Shown here: piece by piece, positions 1 to 9,038 of the stretch | Layout of the letters: each line of letters starts with the position of its first letter | Position numbering within the stretch: the first letter of the stretch is position 1 | Source: Hyphomicrobiales bacterium | GTDB taxonomy: Bacteria; Pseudomonadota; Alphaproteobacteria; Rhizobiales; Methyloligellaceae | Assembly: GCA_028280515.1 (NCBI GenBank) | Contig: JANQLP010000170.1 | Coordinates: forward strand, 1 to 40,982 | Direction: 5' to 3' | Length of the DNA stretch: 40,982 nt | Program-made: the position numbers and the translations under genes | Notes under the pieces: generated by a model | The model's database searches: none | What the model was told of the DNA's origin: nothing | Seen by the model: only the letters and a program-made list of their open reading frames with translations

Positions 1-1
1 C

Positions 2-202
2 CGTCTGCTGGGCTCGGAAGGCAATCTCGGCGGCATGCTCGGTCTGGAGAAGGACTGGGCCGCGAAGGCGATCAAGGCCGTGGGCAACTATGGCGAGATT
101 TTCGACCGCAACATCGGACCCAAAACGCCGATCGGACTGGAGCGTGGCCTGAACGCGCTGTGGACCGACGGCGGCCTGCAATACACGCCGCCGTTCCGGT
201 AG
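2..202 (+). CDS. aapJ: General L-amino acid ABC transporter substrate-binding protein, C-terminal fragment
   Basis: This is the last 66 codons of a gene that begins before the window, ending in TAG. The peptide contains the stretches LGLEKDWAAKAIKAVGNYGE and NIGPKTPIGLERGLNALW, which I recognise as the C-terminus of AapJ, the periplasmic binding protein of the AapJQMP general L-amino acid transporter of rhizobia. The family protein is about 340 residues, so roughly four fifths is missing here by truncation at the window edge. No aapQ follows. The next gene is convergent, so if aapQMP exist they are not directly downstream. The family call is good, while the substrate range is inferred from the family. 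Confidence 0.8.
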   Translation, partial: RLLGSEGNLGGMLGLEKDWAAKAIKAVGNYGEIFDRNIGPKTPIGLERGLNALWTDGGLQYTPPFR

Positions 203-301
203 GCCGACCTCCTTCGGTGATGAAAATCCGCTTGCCGCGATGCCGCCGGGACTTAGCACTCCAGGCAAACAAAACGCATTTGGATTTGCCGGCGGCGACT
301 T

Positions 302-3300
302 CTAAAATCGGACAGTGAGTCCGCCGGTCACACTGTGATCATCGTTCGATGAAGAGAAACGGCTATCGTAGCGGACATGCGTCGTGACATTATCGGATAC
401 TTCCAGTGCCGCCCCCAGACCGATCGCCACGCGGTCACGTGCCTGAGCGGCGGAGGTTGCCTGGAAACTGGCAAGGGCAACGGGTATCTCGGATTCCGTC
501 GACACGGAAGTGTCGCCGAACACATGCTCCCATGTCACCCGCGCATCGACAGCCAGCCGCCGTGCATCGAAAGTGCGGTCTGCCCCGAAAGCGATACCCA
601 GTCCGGTTACAGTCTGACTGGCATCGCTGTCGGAAACAGTGAGATTGAGAATACCGGCGCCGGTTTCCGTGAAACCATCCTGTCTGACGCGGCCGGCATC
701 TATTGTCGCAAGCGGACCGAAGCGCCATCCCTCAACCGGCGCAAAGCCTGACCAGCGCACGGCGTCGAGAAAGGCCTCCGCCGAAGCGGCCAATGCATAT
801 CCCGTCGTTTCACCGGCGGCCGTCGCAACTCCGACCGAACGCAGATAATCGTATTCCTGAAAAGCGGCCGTGATTGCTGCTGCCACCGTCAGCGGCCCGG
901 AGACGGTGGCGCCATAAACGCCCGCATGCCAACTCGTGGTGTCGGCATCCGAACCGCCGCTGTTGACGTCACCGGACACGAAGCCTGCCGCCAGCCCGAT
1001 AATCCCCTTCGTGCGCGAACCTTCAAACCCGCGCTCCGCTCCCGCGACAAAACCACCATATTTGGAAGTCCAGCCGGGAACCGCCCCAGAACCATCAACA
1101 TCCACCCGACCGCCAAGGGCGCTGCCCCAGCCCACCCACTGCGCCGATGGCAGCGCGGTACTTGTCCCGTCATCAACGATAGCAATGTACGATGGCCCGG
1201 TAGCCGTCGATGGCGCATATCCAAGACTGAGATCGCCCAGAGGACCCGCCGAGGTGATGCCGCCGGCTGAAACGCCCCCACGGCGGCGCAGTGTTGCTGA
1301 AAAATCCAAACCGGTATCGAGCGCCGCCGCCGTCGCGGCAGGATGAATGTCCTTCGGCGAAAGGTCGGATGCCGCCCTGTGGTAGAACAGCTGCACATTG
1401 TCGGTGTTGTAGATGGCTTTGAAGTCAATGTCGGGCAGATTGTCGGTGACCGCCGCGAACTGACCTGTCACGCCACCGTCTGCCGTCAGGACGGTGTATG
1501 TCACGGTATCCGGAAACGTGCCTGCAAGGGCCACAATATCCAGCGTTGTACCGGCAGCCGATATGATCGCCTGGCCCGTTGCAGCAAGACGATCAGAGTT
1601 GCCCAGGGCATCAACTTCCACCTGGAAAGTGGAGCCCGCGTTGAAACGCACGTCGCCGGACGCGTCGAGTGTGCCAAACGAATTGCCGGGAGCGATCGTT
1701 CCAAAGGCGTCTATTGCGCCAACCGTACCCGATCCGCCAAGCACTCCGCCCTGCAGGAGCGTCACTGCGCCGATCCCGCCGTTAACGATCAGCCGGCCGG
1801 CCTGTATGGTCGTGCCGCCGGAATAGGTGTTGGTGCCCGTGAGAATCAACGTGCCCGCACCGGTCTTGGTCACGCCAAAGCCGCCTCCCGTCTCGCCGAT
1901 CACGCCGGACTGGGTGGCACTTTCACCGTCTCGAACCTCAAGATCGACGTTGGCCTGAAGATCAATCGGGTTCGTTTCGTCGACGGCGTCGGCATAACTG
2001 ATCGTGGAGCCCAGTACGGTCAGTGTTCCGCTGCCTGTGGCGCCGCTGGCACCGATGCGCAACGTGCCTCCGTTTATCGTTGTGCCGCCGCTGTAGTCGT
2101 TGCCACCATTGGTGAGTTCGAGCGTCCCCGAGCCCTGCTTGTCGACCACGCCGCCGCCCGTGATGAGGTTGTCGACCGCAAACGTGTCGCTGCGATTGAA
2201 AGTCAACACGCCGTTGTTGACGACATTGCCCGTGCCGAGCGTGCCCGTCGTGCCACCGGCGCCGATCTGCAACGTGCCGGCATTGATCGTCGTGGTGCCG
2301 CTGTAGCTGTTGTCGCCGCTCAGAATCAGCGTTCCCGCCGTATCCTTGACAAGGGCGACCTCGGCCGTCGGTGACGGCCCATCGTCTATGTCGCCGCTGA
2401 ACGCACCCTGGTGGACCGTGAGTGTGAACAGCGATCCGAAAAGACCGCCGCCGCCGCGAATCCGCCCGCCGCCCTGCAGATTGCCAATTGTCTCCGCGGT
2501 GCTGAATTCAGCATCGAGCTGACCGTTGACAATGACGGTCACGCCGTTTGCAATCTGATTGTTGTTTAGAAGGGAGACCTCACCGCCGGCGTCGATCGTC
2601 AAGTCGCCCGCGATTGCCGTGACATCGTTGGCCTTCTGCAGCCGGAGATCAACGCCCTCTCCGACCGTGGTCAGCCCGGTGTAGGTATTGGCGAAACTGT
2701 CGAATTGGCCGTAGACGACCTCCGCGCCATTGTCGTCGGTGACGAATGTGATGCCAGTCCCGGGTTCGCCGACAATGGCATTACCGAAGATCAGACTATT
2801 GCCGAATATGCCGCCAGTTTCCCTGGTTACGGCAACCGTTCGGCTGGTGCTGCCGAGGTCGACCTGCCCCACAAATTGCACTGATGTTGAGGAGCCCAGG
2901 ATATCGACTGCGAAGTCGTTATTAACCTGGACGTCGTTGTCCAAAGTCAGACTGAACACGGTCGGGAGACCCGGGAGCGGGCCTGCATTTCCCAGCGTGC
3001 CGCCGTTTATGATCAGCGTGCCGGTACCGAACGGGCTGTTGGGCGAAAAGCTCAACGCGCGCAGAGTGCCTGAAGTGAGGGTGGTATCGCCGGTATAGTT
3101 TGCTTCTCGTACTGCAAGCGTTAACGTGCCGGTGCCGTTTTGGACGATGCCGCCGGTGCCACTTAGCTCAGCACCAAAGCCAAAGCCAAAAATCGTTTGA
3201 TCGGCGCCGGAATTGTTGAAGATGCCACCTGACAAACTGAAGGTGTCAGTGATTTCGATCTCATAACTTGTGGCGCCATTGAAGACCAGTCCATCAACTG

Positions 3301-3577
3301 AGCCGCCGAGAGCCTGCACCGACGTGTTGGCAGCGCCGACATCATTGAAGATCGCATTATCGCCTGTACCCGGAGGGCCGCCGCCTGGGGCCCAGTTTGT
3401 TGCCGTGCCGAAAGAAGTCCCGTTGCCGTTCCATGTGAAGTCGGCGGCGTGCGCCGAACCGGCCAGACCCAAACCGGCTGCGAGCAGAAAAGCGAGAGAC
3501 CAATTAAGGAAAACCGTTCCGCACAAAAACGCACGCGCGATATGCACGCGAGAGTAGTATCCAACCGACAACTTCAA
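302..3577 (-). CDS. Autotransporter with beta-strand passenger repeats (type Va secretion)
   Basis: A 1091-residue protein with a hydrophobic N-terminal signal segment (about residues 13-44, ending SAHA). A long low-complexity passenger (about 45-800) is rich in Gly, Thr, Asn and Val. At least five passenger units resemble NTYSGGTTIQAGRL or NDYSGGTTINGGTLRIG, the autotransporter-associated beta-strand repeat. The last ~270 residues form the translocator barrel and end in VRF with a terminal Phe, as outer-membrane barrels do. It should be secreted through its own barrel and displayed at the surface, perhaps in adhesion, but the ligand is unknown. The start is uncertain: the longest frame uses TTG at 3577 with a GGGGAG almost touching it, and an in-frame GTG at 3547 would still keep a signal peptide. 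The upstream 200 bases are AT-rich and probably hold the promoter. It is a single-gene unit convergent with aapJ. Confidence 0.9.
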   Translation of the reverse strand: MKLSVGYYSRVHIARAFLCGTVFLNWSLAFLLAAGLGLAGSAHAADFTWNGNGTSFGTATNWAPGGGPPGTGDNAIFNDVGAANTSVQALGGSVDGLVFNGATSYEIEITDTFSLSGGIFNNSGADQTIFGFGFGAELSGTGGIVQNGTGTLTLAVREANYTGDTTLTSGTLRALSFSPNSPFGTGTLIINGGTLGNAGPLPGLPTVFSLTLDNDVQVNNDFAVDILGSSTSVQFVGQVDLGSTSRTVAVTRETGGIFGNSLIFGNAIVGEPGTGITFVTDDNGAEVVYGQFDSFANTYTGLTTVGEGVDLRLQKANDVTAIAGDLTIDAGGEVSLLNNNQIANGVTVIVNGQLDAEFSTAETIGNLQGGGRIRGGGGLFGSLFTLTVHQGAFSGDIDDGPSPTAEVALVKDTAGTLILSGDNSYSGTTTINAGTLQIGAGGTTGTLGTGNVVNNGVLTFNRSDTFAVDNLITGGGVVDKQGSGTLELTNGGNDYSGGTTINGGTLRIGASGATGSGTLTVLGSTISYADAVDETNPIDLQANVDLEVRDGESATQSGVIGETGGGFGVTKTGAGTLILTGTNTYSGGTTIQAGRLIVNGGIGAVTLLQGGVLGGSGTVGAIDAFGTIAPGNSFGTLDASGDVRFNAGSTFQVEVDALGNSDRLAATGQAIISAAGTTLDIVALAGTFPDTVTYTVLTADGGVTGQFAAVTDNLPDIDFKAIYNTDNVQLFYHRAASDLSPKDIHPAATAAALDTGLDFSATLRRRGGVSAGGITSAGPLGDLSLGYAPSTATGPSYIAIVDDGTSTALPSAQWVGWGSALGGRVDVDGSGAVPGWTSKYGGFVAGAERGFEGSRTKGIIGLAAGFVSGDVNSGGSDADTTSWHAGVYGATVSGPLTVAAAITAAFQEYDYLRSVGVATAAGETTGYALAASAEAFLDAVRWSGFAPVEGWRFGPLATIDAGRVRQDGFTETGAGILNLTVSDSDASQTVTGLGIAFGADRTFDARRLAVDARVTWEHVFGDTSVSTESEIPVALASFQATSAAQARDRVAIGLGAALEVSDNVTTHVRYDSRFSSSNDDHSVTGGLTVRF

Positions 3578-3775
3578 CTCCCCGCAACCGCTTTTACTTA
3601 TTAAGACTTAAATTGCATGTATCGGAGAATTGGTGTCAAACAAAACCGGCTTTATATCCAAATATTTCTGATCGCCAGTGACAGGACTTGATTTGAGTGC
3701 CCAAGAGCGTTCGAATCTGTCCCGTCCGACCGCCTTCAGCGATAAGAAATCACTTGCCGGAGTTCCCCCATTCCT

Positions 3776-3859
3776 AGAGCAAAATCCGATTAGGTTGATT
3801 CACCCTGTTTCAACCTGATCGGATAAATTTGCTCTATATCTTCAAGTGTTAGAGCATCT
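3776..3859 (-). repeat. Dispersed palindromic intergenic repeat, copy 1
   Basis: About 84 bp that match, on the opposite strand, the block at 40900-40982 with only about four substitutions. It contains a long hairpin, whose arms are ATCCGATcAGGTTGA and TCAACCTAATCGGAT around an AACAGGGTGAA loop, inside outer GAGCAAA/TTTTGCTC arms. A short AT-rich link (CACTTGAAGATATA) joins this to a GATGCTCTA edge. Read on the minus strand it begins immediately at the stop codon of the HEAT-repeat gene, so it lies in that gene's 3' untranslated region. It resembles the families of mosaic palindromic repeats found between genes in rhizobia. It may act as a terminator or mRNA-stabilising structure, which is inference. 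Confidence 0.85.
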
Positions 3860-6209
3860 AGGCGCCGACGGCGTGCAGTGGCCTGACCGCGTTGAGCTCT
3901 CCGAGCACCTCGATGGCGATACGCCGGTCGACTGCGTTTTCGGACGACTGCAGCCGCGCGATGACCTCGGCGTTGGCCGCATCCGGATCGGTGTCGCGCA
4001 AATACCGCGCGGCCACCAGCCGGTCGGTTCCGCCGTGGCCGAACGCCAGTTCGATCAGCGCGTCGCGGGCACCGGCGCCATGACGCTCCACCAGGGCCTT
4101 GCCGGCGCACTGCCTGACCGTCATGTCATCGTCCTGGAGATAAGACTCGATCTGGAAGTCCGGATCGAGGCGGGATAGTCCCAGAATCGCTTCCGCACGC
4201 ACGGTCGACTCCTCATCGTCCACGCGCGCGCGCAATGCCTCGACAAGTACCGGACTGCGCGCGGCACTCGCCGCGCGGGTCAGCCAGAGCCGCAGCGTCG
4301 GTGAACGGTCGGCGAGGTGGCGCGCTAGCGCACGTCCGGCCTCCTCGCTCAGGATCTCCGGCGTCTCAAGCAAATCGGCAAGCGAGACGCCGGCCGCGAA
4401 CCGCAATTCCTCATTGCTCTCTTCCAGAACCGAAACGAGGCTGTCGACGACGTCCGGACGTTTCAGATCCGCCAGAACGCGCGCCGCCAGAACGCGCACG
4501 TCCGTGTGCGCCGGCGCACGCTGCTCCGGAGACAAGACGCGTTTGCCTTGCCGCCCCTGGGCGAGCTCCAGAAAGCTCAGATCTTCCGAGGTGAGTTTGA
4601 TCTCGCCGCTGGCAGCCTCGTCCGTCGGGCTCGCGAAACCATCCTGCAGCGAATCCAGGGTCGATATGGGAAAGGCGTCTTCCGGTTCCGCGATGTCCTC
4701 TGCGCCCGGTTCATCTGCCGTCTCGGGCGCGTTCTCAACCGTATCGGGCTCGGGGCGCTCCTCGATGATATTGCCCTCGCGATCGATGCGAATGCGATTG
4801 ACCTGATCGGCCCTGTCTTCCTTGGCCGCGTGCCGGCCATGCCGTTCCGCGGGTCTGTCCTCATCCTCTTCGGCGGCCGCGTCCGCCTTGTCGGTTTCCG
4901 CCTCGTCCGGGGGTGTATCAAGAGAACCGGAAAGCGCCGCCAGAAGGACGTCACCCGCCTTGCGCCGATCCTCGTCCTCGCCGTCCGCGGCGATCCGCGC
5001 GATACCGCCGATCGCCTCGAGGCGTATCGGGCGCACGGGATCGCGGGCAACCTCGATCAGAGTCTCGACGGCCGTGCCGGGGCTCACCTTCGCCAGTCCG
5101 GAGACCGCCGCCCTGCGGATTTCACCGGCCGCGCCCCGGCGCAGGGCCGCGCGGCGCAATGGCTCGACGCTTGCTTTGGCATCGATCATCGGCAGCAGCT
5201 CGGCAGACGCGCAGGCGAGCTTGGGTGTCCCCTTGTCCAGCCAGTCGAGCAGCAGGTTCGTGACATCGTCGACCGCCGGCGGTTCGGACAGGCCCGCGAA
5301 GGCTCCGAGCACCGCAATCCGGACGGCTTCGCTCTCATCGTCCAGAAAGGTGCGCAGCCGCGCGGGCTGCAGCCGCACCAGACGCGCCGCCGCTTCCGAC
5401 CGGACCGTCTCATCGGCATCGTCCAGGCAGTCCACCAGCCGGGGGTCGCCTGCCTGCAACGCCGCCAGCGCGATCAGCCGAACCGACGCATCCGCGTCGG
5501 CCAGGAGTTCATCCAACAGACCCGACAACCGGTCCGGCGCGCATTGGCGCAAGGCATCGACTGCGATCTTCCGCGCCCGCGCCGTGCCCGACCGCAGATA
5601 GTCCAACACGATCTCAAGGCCCGCATCGCCCATCTGCGCAAGAGCTACGAGCCCGGGGCGCAACAGGTCCTGTCCGAATTCGTCCTCCATTGCGGCGCGA
5701 ATGTCATCGGCCGCCTCGCTCGCGCCAAGTTGACCCAACGCCTCGACGGCAGCCAGCTGAACTTCGAGCCAGTCGTCGGACTCCGACTGGGCGATATCCT
5801 CATCGTCCCATGCGATTTCGTCCTCGGCCATGCCGCCGACGAGCAGCCGAAGGACCGGCACGGCCGCCTCTGCGCGGAAATGCGCGACCGCCCTGGCATA
5901 GGCGATCTTCGCATCCACGCACGGGTCCTGGGCTATGTTCTCGATGATGGTCGGGACGGCGTCCTCAATCGACAGTGCCATGATGGCGGTCGCCGCATCG
6001 ACGCGCACGTCCTCATCGGGATCGCGCAGCGCCGCAATCAGGACGTCTGCGGCGGAGGCATCGCCAATGCGCCCGAGGGCCTGTGCCGCAAGGCACTGCT
6101 CAAGATCGTTGCCGGAGGTCACAATCCTTGCCAGCGCGGCCGCAGCTTCATTTCGGCTCGCCATGCGCTCCGCCTCAAACTCAACCCGTGAAACGTTCGT
6201 GCCATTCAT
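3858..6209 (-). CDS. HEAT-repeat protein, last gene of the iodate-reductase-like operon
   Basis: A 783-residue protein without signal peptide or membrane segment, hence cytoplasmic. Residues 1 to about 400 and about 560 to 783 consist of alpha-helical HEAT/PBS-lyase-type repeats (for example AAQALGRIGDASAADVLIAA and LRDPDEDVRVDAATAI). Between them, at about 400-560, lies an acidic, probably disordered linker rich in Glu, Asp and Ala. No catalytic motif is visible. It lies 145 bp downstream of the molybdopterin subunit on the same strand, so it is probably co-transcribed. A scaffold or chaperone role in cofactor insertion or Tat-export checking of the oxidoreductase would fit, but this is inference from position only. 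The ATG at 6209 has a weak AGG ahead of it. The in-frame ATG at 6164, preceded by GGCGGAG, is a real alternative. The stop codon TAG overlaps the start of the palindromic repeat. Confidence 0.85.
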   Translation of the reverse strand: MNGTNVSRVEFEAERMASRNEAAAALARIVTSGNDLEQCLAAQALGRIGDASAADVLIAALRDPDEDVRVDAATAIMALSIEDAVPTIIENIAQDPCVDAKIAYARAVAHFRAEAAVPVLRLLVGGMAEDEIAWDDEDIAQSESDDWLEVQLAAVEALGQLGASEAADDIRAAMEDEFGQDLLRPGLVALAQMGDAGLEIVLDYLRSGTARARKIAVDALRQCAPDRLSGLLDELLADADASVRLIALAALQAGDPRLVDCLDDADETVRSEAAARLVRLQPARLRTFLDDESEAVRIAVLGAFAGLSEPPAVDDVTNLLLDWLDKGTPKLACASAELLPMIDAKASVEPLRRAALRRGAAGEIRRAAVSGLAKVSPGTAVETLIEVARDPVRPIRLEAIGGIARIAADGEDEDRRKAGDVLLAALSGSLDTPPDEAETDKADAAAEEDEDRPAERHGRHAAKEDRADQVNRIRIDREGNIIEERPEPDTVENAPETADEPGAEDIAEPEDAFPISTLDSLQDGFASPTDEAASGEIKLTSEDLSFLELAQGRQGKRVLSPEQRAPAHTDVRVLAARVLADLKRPDVVDSLVSVLEESNEELRFAAGVSLADLLETPEILSEEAGRALARHLADRSPTLRLWLTRAASAARSPVLVEALRARVDDEESTVRAEAILGLSRLDPDFQIESYLQDDDMTVRQCAGKALVERHGAGARDALIELAFGHGGTDRLVAARYLRDTDPDAANAEVIARLQSSENAVDRRIAIEVLGELNAVRPLHAVGA

Positions 6210-6275
6210 TGCCTAATGCGCCACTCCACGCAACATATCGAAAGGGAAACTGTCGGACGTCACCTTGCCGGCAAG

Positions 6276-6300
6276 CCTGCGCGCCCGTGGGGCGCGCAGG
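6276..6300 (-). other. Perfect 11-bp stem-loop between idrA and the HEAT-repeat gene
   Basis: CCTGCGCGCCC, a GTG loop (CAC on the coding strand), then GGGCGCGCAGG: a very stable hairpin in the 145-bp spacer. No U-run follows on the minus strand, so it is not a classical intrinsic terminator. It could attenuate read-through into the HEAT gene or protect the 3' end of the upstream message. Confidence 0.5.
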
Positions 6301-6354
6301 AGACATGCGGTGAGGCCGCAGTGTGAAACCGGACCGGTTTTGACGGCGCAACGA

Positions 6355-9027
6355 TCAAGCAATGTCGCGCCGGACGAAGCTCATCGACCTGAAGTCCTTC
6401 TTGTAAGGCGACACGCCGATCTTCTTCACCATGCCGACGCCCATCTTGTAGTTGTAGTTGCCGCTGATCCAGTCGACCACGCGGCCCGACAGGGCGTTCG
6501 CCGGTTGCGCCGTGTGGAGGAAGTCCATATAGGCGACCCCCTTCTTGACCGCCGGTGTGACGATCGCCACCGCCGTGATCGCGGCACGGGTCAGCCGGAT
6601 ATGGCCGTTCTCCAGCAATTTGGTGAACTGGAAGTCGTCGCCTTCCACGCCAACGATTGTGTCGACCTGCTCCGGAATGCGGTCGGAGAAGAGCATGACG
6701 TAGTCGCCCGACTCGATCCCGCGTGCTTTCGCGTCGTCGGGATGCAACTCGACCCAGTTTTCCGGCCAGCGCTGGACGATGTAGGGCCGGCGCCGGTCGT
6801 CATATCCGGACTGCCAACGCTCGTTGATCCGGCCGGACGTGCACCAGAGTTCGCCCTCGCGCGGCTTGAGCCACTCCCAATAATCGGAGAACAGGGACCA
6901 GGGCGCTTTCTGGATGTTGCACTTGCCCGTCTGCGACTTGAACCGCGTCAGGTTCTTGGAGAAGGTGTTGGCCCCGGACGGACCTTCCGCCGGCAAACTC
7001 GCGGTCGTGTCATGCAGCCGCTTCCAGCCGGTCAGCGAACCGTCATCCTGCATGAAGACGGGCCCCTGAATGCCGTTGGTGCCGAACTCCGCGAACTTCT
7101 CGTGCAACGTCTTGCCTTCGCGCTTTGCCGCGACCTTGACCATGAAGAAGTCCTTGCGGCTGCCACGCGAGCGGCGGGCGGCTTCCTCCAGGACCTCGTT
7201 GGAGTCCTTCCAGTCGAAACCGTCAAAGCCCATGCGCTTGCCGAGTTCGGCCATGATCCACCAGTCCGGCTTGGCCTCGCCCGGTGCATCGTAGAACTTC
7301 GGATAGAGCCGGAGCCGGCGTTCGCCGTTGGCACGGGTGAACGTATCCTCGCCCCAGCCGGCGGCCGGGAAGACAATGTCGGCAAAACGCGCGCCGATCG
7401 GATCCACCAGATAGATGTCCTGGTTTATGACCACCATCCCGCCGGAGTCGGCCCGCTTCTTGAGCGTATCGATGATGTCGTCCTTGTTGAACGACATGAT
7501 CTGGTGCGGGTTCTGCACGGTCAGTTCGTTGAACCGCCGTGAGAGCCCCTGGCTACCGCACATGGACTGGATCCAGGTGTTACCGATGACGTGAGCGAGC
7601 CGGGTATGGCCCGAGATCAGGTAACGGTCCGTGTCCATTGCGCGGCGGCGACGGCCAGGGAGCTTCTCAGGCGACTTGTTGCGCGGGTATTTGCCGCCAC
7701 GCAGACCGCCGCGCTGATGGCCCCCGGCGCGACCGATCATCTGACCGGGACGCCCGCCCGCGCCGCACACGATCCCCAGAGCGGAAATCGCCTGGGTATT
7801 GCCGGTGTTGTTCGACCAGTAGAACCCTTTCTCGATCATGATCGAGGTTTTCGGGCGCTTGCCGCCCTTGGGTTTCCCCATCCATTCCGCGGCCGTGTAG
7901 ATCTTCTGCACGTCGATGTCGGCGATCCTGGCGGCCTCTTCCGGCTTGGCGTAATCCTGGGCCAGGAGCCACTTCTTCCAGTCGTCAAAGCCCTTGGTCT
8001 GGAATTTGCCCCAGGTCGTGCGCCATTGCCACGGGGTGTTGCGCGTGCCCTGGCCGAAGCCGGAGGACGAGCCCCACTTGTCGTTGACCCACTTCTTGAT
8101 CCATTCCTTGTCTTCCCACCCGTTCTCGACGATGACCCGGGCAATCGCCAGAACCACCGGCAGATCAGTGCCGGGCTGGATGTCGATCCACAGGCCGCCG
8201 TTCTTCTCGGCATAGGCAACGCCGGCAGTCCGGCGCGGTACCAGGAAGATCGCCTTCTGCCCGTCCTGGATGCCGGGCATGATCCAGTCGGTAAAGAGGA
8301 TCGTCTTCGTCTCATACGGATCGGTGCCGCAAATCAGCAGCGTTTCCGCGTCCCGCCAGTCTTCGTAGGCCGCACCGAAATTGTCGAACCCGGCATCACG
8401 GAAGCCCGGCGTCGACGTCACGTCGGACGGCGTATCGTGGAAGGTGAAATTGGCGGTGTTGATGTGCCGCAGGGCAAACTTGGAGATCGCGTAGGTGTTC
8501 TCCATGTATCCGTACGAGAACGTCTTCATGCCATAGGCATTGGTTCCGTGCACGTCGACCACGTGCTTGATCGTCTCGGCGGCGATATCGAGCGCAAAAT
8601 CCCAGGGAACCGGCATGAGCACGCCGAACATGCGCACATGCGGGGACTTGAGACGGTCACGCGTCGGCGTCTGCGGGTTGTACACCTTCTGGGCGATCGC
8701 ACCGCCGCGAATCGAAGAATTGCCTTTCGGATTGACGAACTCGGCATCCTTGTCGGGCATGATGATGACGTGATGCGGTTCGTTGTTGTGAAGCACGATG
8801 TTGTACTGGTTCGGCGCCACCCAGGGACCGAGCGGATCGACCGGGAAATCGACGCCGAATGCGTTCTCGGACGCTTTCGGCCCGCCGATCTTTCCGCCCC
8901 GGACCGGCCAGCGGTAGACCTTGTAGCCGCAGGCAACGATGCAATAGTCGCAGGCGGTTGAAATCACGTCCGCGTCCTTCGGCGGAAGCGGCACATTGGT
9001 TCGCGGAATGTAATACGGCGTGGCCAT
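6355..9027 (-). CDS. idrA: Iodate reductase-type molybdopterin oxidoreductase, large subunit (AioA/IdrA family)
   Basis: An 890-residue member of the DMSO reductase superfamily binding bis-MGD molybdenum and a [3Fe-4S] cluster. The N-terminus shows Cys26-x2-Cys29-x3-Cys33 and then Ser104, 70 residues on, in place of a fourth Cys. This C-x2-C-x3-C-x70-S pattern is typical of arsenite oxidase and iodate reductase large subunits. In arsenite oxidases a conserved NRPAYNSE motif precedes the active-site His. Here the co-linear stretch, flanked by the same His and Arg-Asp, reads DTPSDVTS and the His position is Pro, arguing against arsenite oxidation. Its neighbours, a Rieske subunit and two di-haem peroxidases, are the idrABP1P2 set known from iodate-respiring bacteria. 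It has no signal peptide and is presumably exported bound to the Tat-targeted IdrB. The ATG is preceded by GGAGAGGG. The expected reaction is periplasmic iodate reduction, and the exact substrate remains inference. Confidence 0.87.
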   Translation of the reverse strand: MATPYYIPRTNVPLPPKDADVISTACDYCIVACGYKVYRWPVRGGKIGGPKASENAFGVDFPVDPLGPWVAPNQYNIVLHNNEPHHVIIMPDKDAEFVNPKGNSSIRGGAIAQKVYNPQTPTRDRLKSPHVRMFGVLMPVPWDFALDIAAETIKHVVDVHGTNAYGMKTFSYGYMENTYAISKFALRHINTANFTFHDTPSDVTSTPGFRDAGFDNFGAAYEDWRDAETLLICGTDPYETKTILFTDWIMPGIQDGQKAIFLVPRRTAGVAYAEKNGGLWIDIQPGTDLPVVLAIARVIVENGWEDKEWIKKWVNDKWGSSSGFGQGTRNTPWQWRTTWGKFQTKGFDDWKKWLLAQDYAKPEEAARIADIDVQKIYTAAEWMGKPKGGKRPKTSIMIEKGFYWSNNTGNTQAISALGIVCGAGGRPGQMIGRAGGHQRGGLRGGKYPRNKSPEKLPGRRRRAMDTDRYLISGHTRLAHVIGNTWIQSMCGSQGLSRRFNELTVQNPHQIMSFNKDDIIDTLKKRADSGGMVVINQDIYLVDPIGARFADIVFPAAGWGEDTFTRANGERRLRLYPKFYDAPGEAKPDWWIMAELGKRMGFDGFDWKDSNEVLEEAARRSRGSRKDFFMVKVAAKREGKTLHEKFAEFGTNGIQGPVFMQDDGSLTGWKRLHDTTASLPAEGPSGANTFSKNLTRFKSQTGKCNIQKAPWSLFSDYWEWLKPREGELWCTSGRINERWQSGYDDRRRPYIVQRWPENWVELHPDDAKARGIESGDYVMLFSDRIPEQVDTIVGVEGDDFQFTKLLENGHIRLTRAAITAVAIVTPAVKKGVAYMDFLHTAQPANALSGRVVDWISGNYNYKMGVGMVKKIGVSPYKKDFRSMSFVRRDIA

Positions 9028-9038
9028 GATGCCCTCTC

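Noticed and set aside
1741-2400. Repeated motifs in DNA of the autotransporter region as a possible CRISPR or tandem array
   Set aside because: The similarity follows the protein-level beta-strand repeats of the passenger, with no constant-length repeat and spacer pattern.
4506-6191. Long plus-strand open frame of 561 codons opposite the HEAT gene
   Set aside because: It is a GC-rich antisense shadow with no recognisable protein features, while the minus strand encodes clear HEAT repeats.
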